Assembly: GCA_049511115.1 (NCBI GenBank)
Contig: JBEKYH010000069.1
Span: 1 to 14,436 of the forward strand
DNA: 14,436 nucleotides
Direction: 5' to 3'
Source: JBEKYH01 sp049511115
GTDB taxonomy: Bacteria > Planctomycetota > Phycisphaerae > Tepidisphaerales > Tepidisphaeraceae
Under the pieces are notes generated by a model. It did no database searches. It had not been told where the DNA came from and worked only from the letters and a program-made list of their open reading frames with translations. This document shows, piece after piece, positions 13,191 to 14,436 of the stretch. Each line of letters opens with the position of its first letter. Within the stretch, counting starts at the first letter, position 1. Both the position numbers and the translations under genes were made by a program.

Positions 13191-14436
13191 TCCTGCAACT
13201 CCGGATCAACCTGCGTGTGCGGCGGCTTGCCGCGCAACAGGCTGTAAACCACGGGAACAAAGAACAACGTGGAAAATGTCGCCATTGATAATCCGCCGAT
13301 GACCGCGCGCCCCAACGGAGCGTTCTGTTCGCCGCCGTCGCCCATTCCCAGGGACATGGGCAACATGCCGATGATCATTGCCATGGCCGTCATGATGACC
13401 GGCCGCAGTCGGGTGAGGCCGGCGGCCAGCGCCGCCTTCCGCGCGTCCATGCCGACTTCACGTTGATCGTTGGCGAAGGTGATCATCAGGATCGAATTGG
13501 CCGTCGCCACGCCGATGCTCATGATCGCTCCCATGAGGGCCGGCACGCTGATCGTCGTGTCAGTGATCCACAGCATCCATAGTATTCCCGCCAGCGCCCC
13601 AGGGAGGGCCATCAGGATAATCAGAGGATCAATCCAGGATTGGAAATTGATCACCATGAGCAGATACACCAGCGCCACGGCGAATATCAGGCCGAACCCC
13701 AGGCCGTAAAACGAATCATGCATGCTCTGGACCTGCCCGGCCACGGTGAGCTGCGTTCCGCGCGGGATCTTCTTCTGGTACTGATCCACGACTTTTTGGA
13801 TCTCCGCCGCCGTCGAACCCAGGTCTTTGCCGTCCACGCTCATGAGTACGTCAAATGTCTGATTGATGTTGTAGTGCGTGATGTTCGTGGGAGTTTCAAT
13901 GCGCTGGATAGAAGCCAGGTTCGACAGCAATTGCGTATTCTGCGGCGTGGCGGGAGAGTTTTCCGGCGGCACCGGCGTGTTTTCCAGCGCCGCGATCGAA
14001 CCCATCTTGTATTCCGGGGTCTGCACGTAAATGCTGTAATTCACGCCGTTCTGCTGGTTCACGTAAAAGTTAGGGGCCGTCTGATTGCTCGATGCCAACG
14101 AGACCAGCAGGTCGGTGGCCACGTCCTTTTGCTCCAGGCCGACTTCGTTGGCCAGCACGCGATCCACATTGACCAGAATGCCCGGCGTGCGCTGTACCTG
14201 CTGGAGCCGCACGTCAACCACTCCCGGCAAGCCCGACACTTCGTCACGCAATGCATTGGCCAAAGCGTAATTCTGATCGACCCCCGTGATCGGCCCGCTG
14301 AATTGCACGTCGATCGACGCCTGCAATCCAAAATTCAAAACCTGCGTCACGATATCCGATGGTGCGAAGAAGAACGTCAGGTTGGGGAATTTCCTGGGCA
14401 ATTCCTTTCGCAACTCGCGCTGGTATCCGTCGGTGG
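13187..14436 (-). CDS. RND efflux permease, C-terminal part (AcrB/HAE1-like; 5' end outside window)
   Basis: The frame is open to the window edge; the TTG at 14413 is internal because TDGYQRE precedes it in frame. About 415 residues are visible, corresponding to the C-terminal part of a ~1000-1100-residue pump. They cover periplasmic porter/docking subdomains (with DVQFSGPI and YVNQQNG, comparable to AcrB beyond residue ~660) and then the last five membrane helices (TM8-TM12). TM8 is followed by NFQSW. TM10 contains SIGVATANSILMITFA; at the place of AcrB Lys940, part of the proton-relay network, this protein has Ala (codon 13499-13501). The Asp pair of TM4 lies outside the window. A Pro-rich insertion (VPPENSPATPQN) sits in the docking region. 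Drug, metal or lipid substrate cannot be told from this part. Ends in TGA overlapping the adaptor ATG. Confidence 0.93.
   Translation of the reverse strand, partial: TDGYQRELRKELPRKFPNLTFFFAPSDIVTQVLNFGLQASIDVQFSGPITGVDQNYALANALRDEVSGLPGVVDVRLQQVQRTPGILVNVDRVLANEVGLEQKDVATDLLVSLASSNQTAPNFYVNQQNGVNYSIYVQTPEYKMGSIAALENTPVPPENSPATPQNTQLLSNLASIQRIETPTNITHYNINQTFDVLMSVDGKDLGSTAAEIQKVVDQYQKKIPRGTQLTVAGQVQSMHDSFYGLGFGLIFAVALVYLLMVINFQSWIDPLIILMALPGALAGILWMLWITDTTISVPALMGAIMSIGVATANSILMITFANDQREVGMDARKAALAAGLTRLRPVIMTAMAMIIGMLPMSLGMGDGGEQNAPLGRAVIGGLSMATFSTLFFVPVVYSLLRGKPPHTQVDPELQE
13199..13202 (-). promoter_or_regulatory. Ribosome binding site of the RND adaptor gene inside the permease gene
   Basis: GGAG on the minus strand, 8 bases before ATG 13190, within the last codons of the permease. 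With the ATGA overlap this indicates coupled translation. Confidence 0.55.

Overview
The window is a high-GC (roughly 60% by eye) bacterial chromosomal segment that looks ordinary in coding density and contains no phage, insertion sequence, CRISPR array, tRNA or rRNA that I can recognise. Gene content and style (an NHLRC2-like thioredoxin/NHL lipoprotein, a long-form transketolase, a ferredoxin/heme-b membrane pair, an RND pump, short dispersed hairpin repeats between genes) suggest a Gram-negative environmental bacterium. My best guess is the Planctomycetota, but that is an inference from recollected gene families, not a phylogenetic result.

Layout. 1-1332 (+): the C-terminal part of a multi-cluster [4Fe-4S] protein followed 3 bases later by a five-helix membrane protein with two H-x13-H heme-ligand patterns, probably one membrane electron-transfer unit. 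1420-3564 (+): transketolase, followed by a hairpin terminator. 3626-3898 (+): a 90-residue protein of unknown function. 3954-5945 (+): a lipoprotein with a thioredoxin domain and an NHL propeller. Convergent to it, 8542-5925 (-): rimO, pgsA and pgpA (S12 methylthiotransferase, then two successive steps of phosphatidylglycerol synthesis). pgpA very likely starts at a TTG whose ribosome site overlaps the pgsA stop. Divergent from rimO, 8727-10256 (+): folC with an unusual basic N-terminal tail and a good sigma-70-type promoter so close to the ATG that the mRNA should be almost leaderless. 10475-11494 (+): a solitary MoxR AAA+ ATPase. 14436-11748 (-): an RND efflux permease (C-terminal part only) overlapping its membrane-fusion partner by ATGA.

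The least explained DNA lies around moxR. Between folC and moxR (10257-10474) there is a short tandem repeat and three different hairpins in a row. Between the convergent moxR and efflux genes (11495-11747) lies a 232-bp nested palindrome: 44-bp outer arms with 42 identities, inner arms of 9-bp-periodic repeats that can pair in two registers, a small central hairpin, and one extra hairpin inserted on one side. I see no convincing new multi-gene defence or biosynthetic system. The nested palindrome, the near-leaderless folC promoter, the bis-heme/Fe-S pair and the small protein without its usual partner are the points most worth checking.
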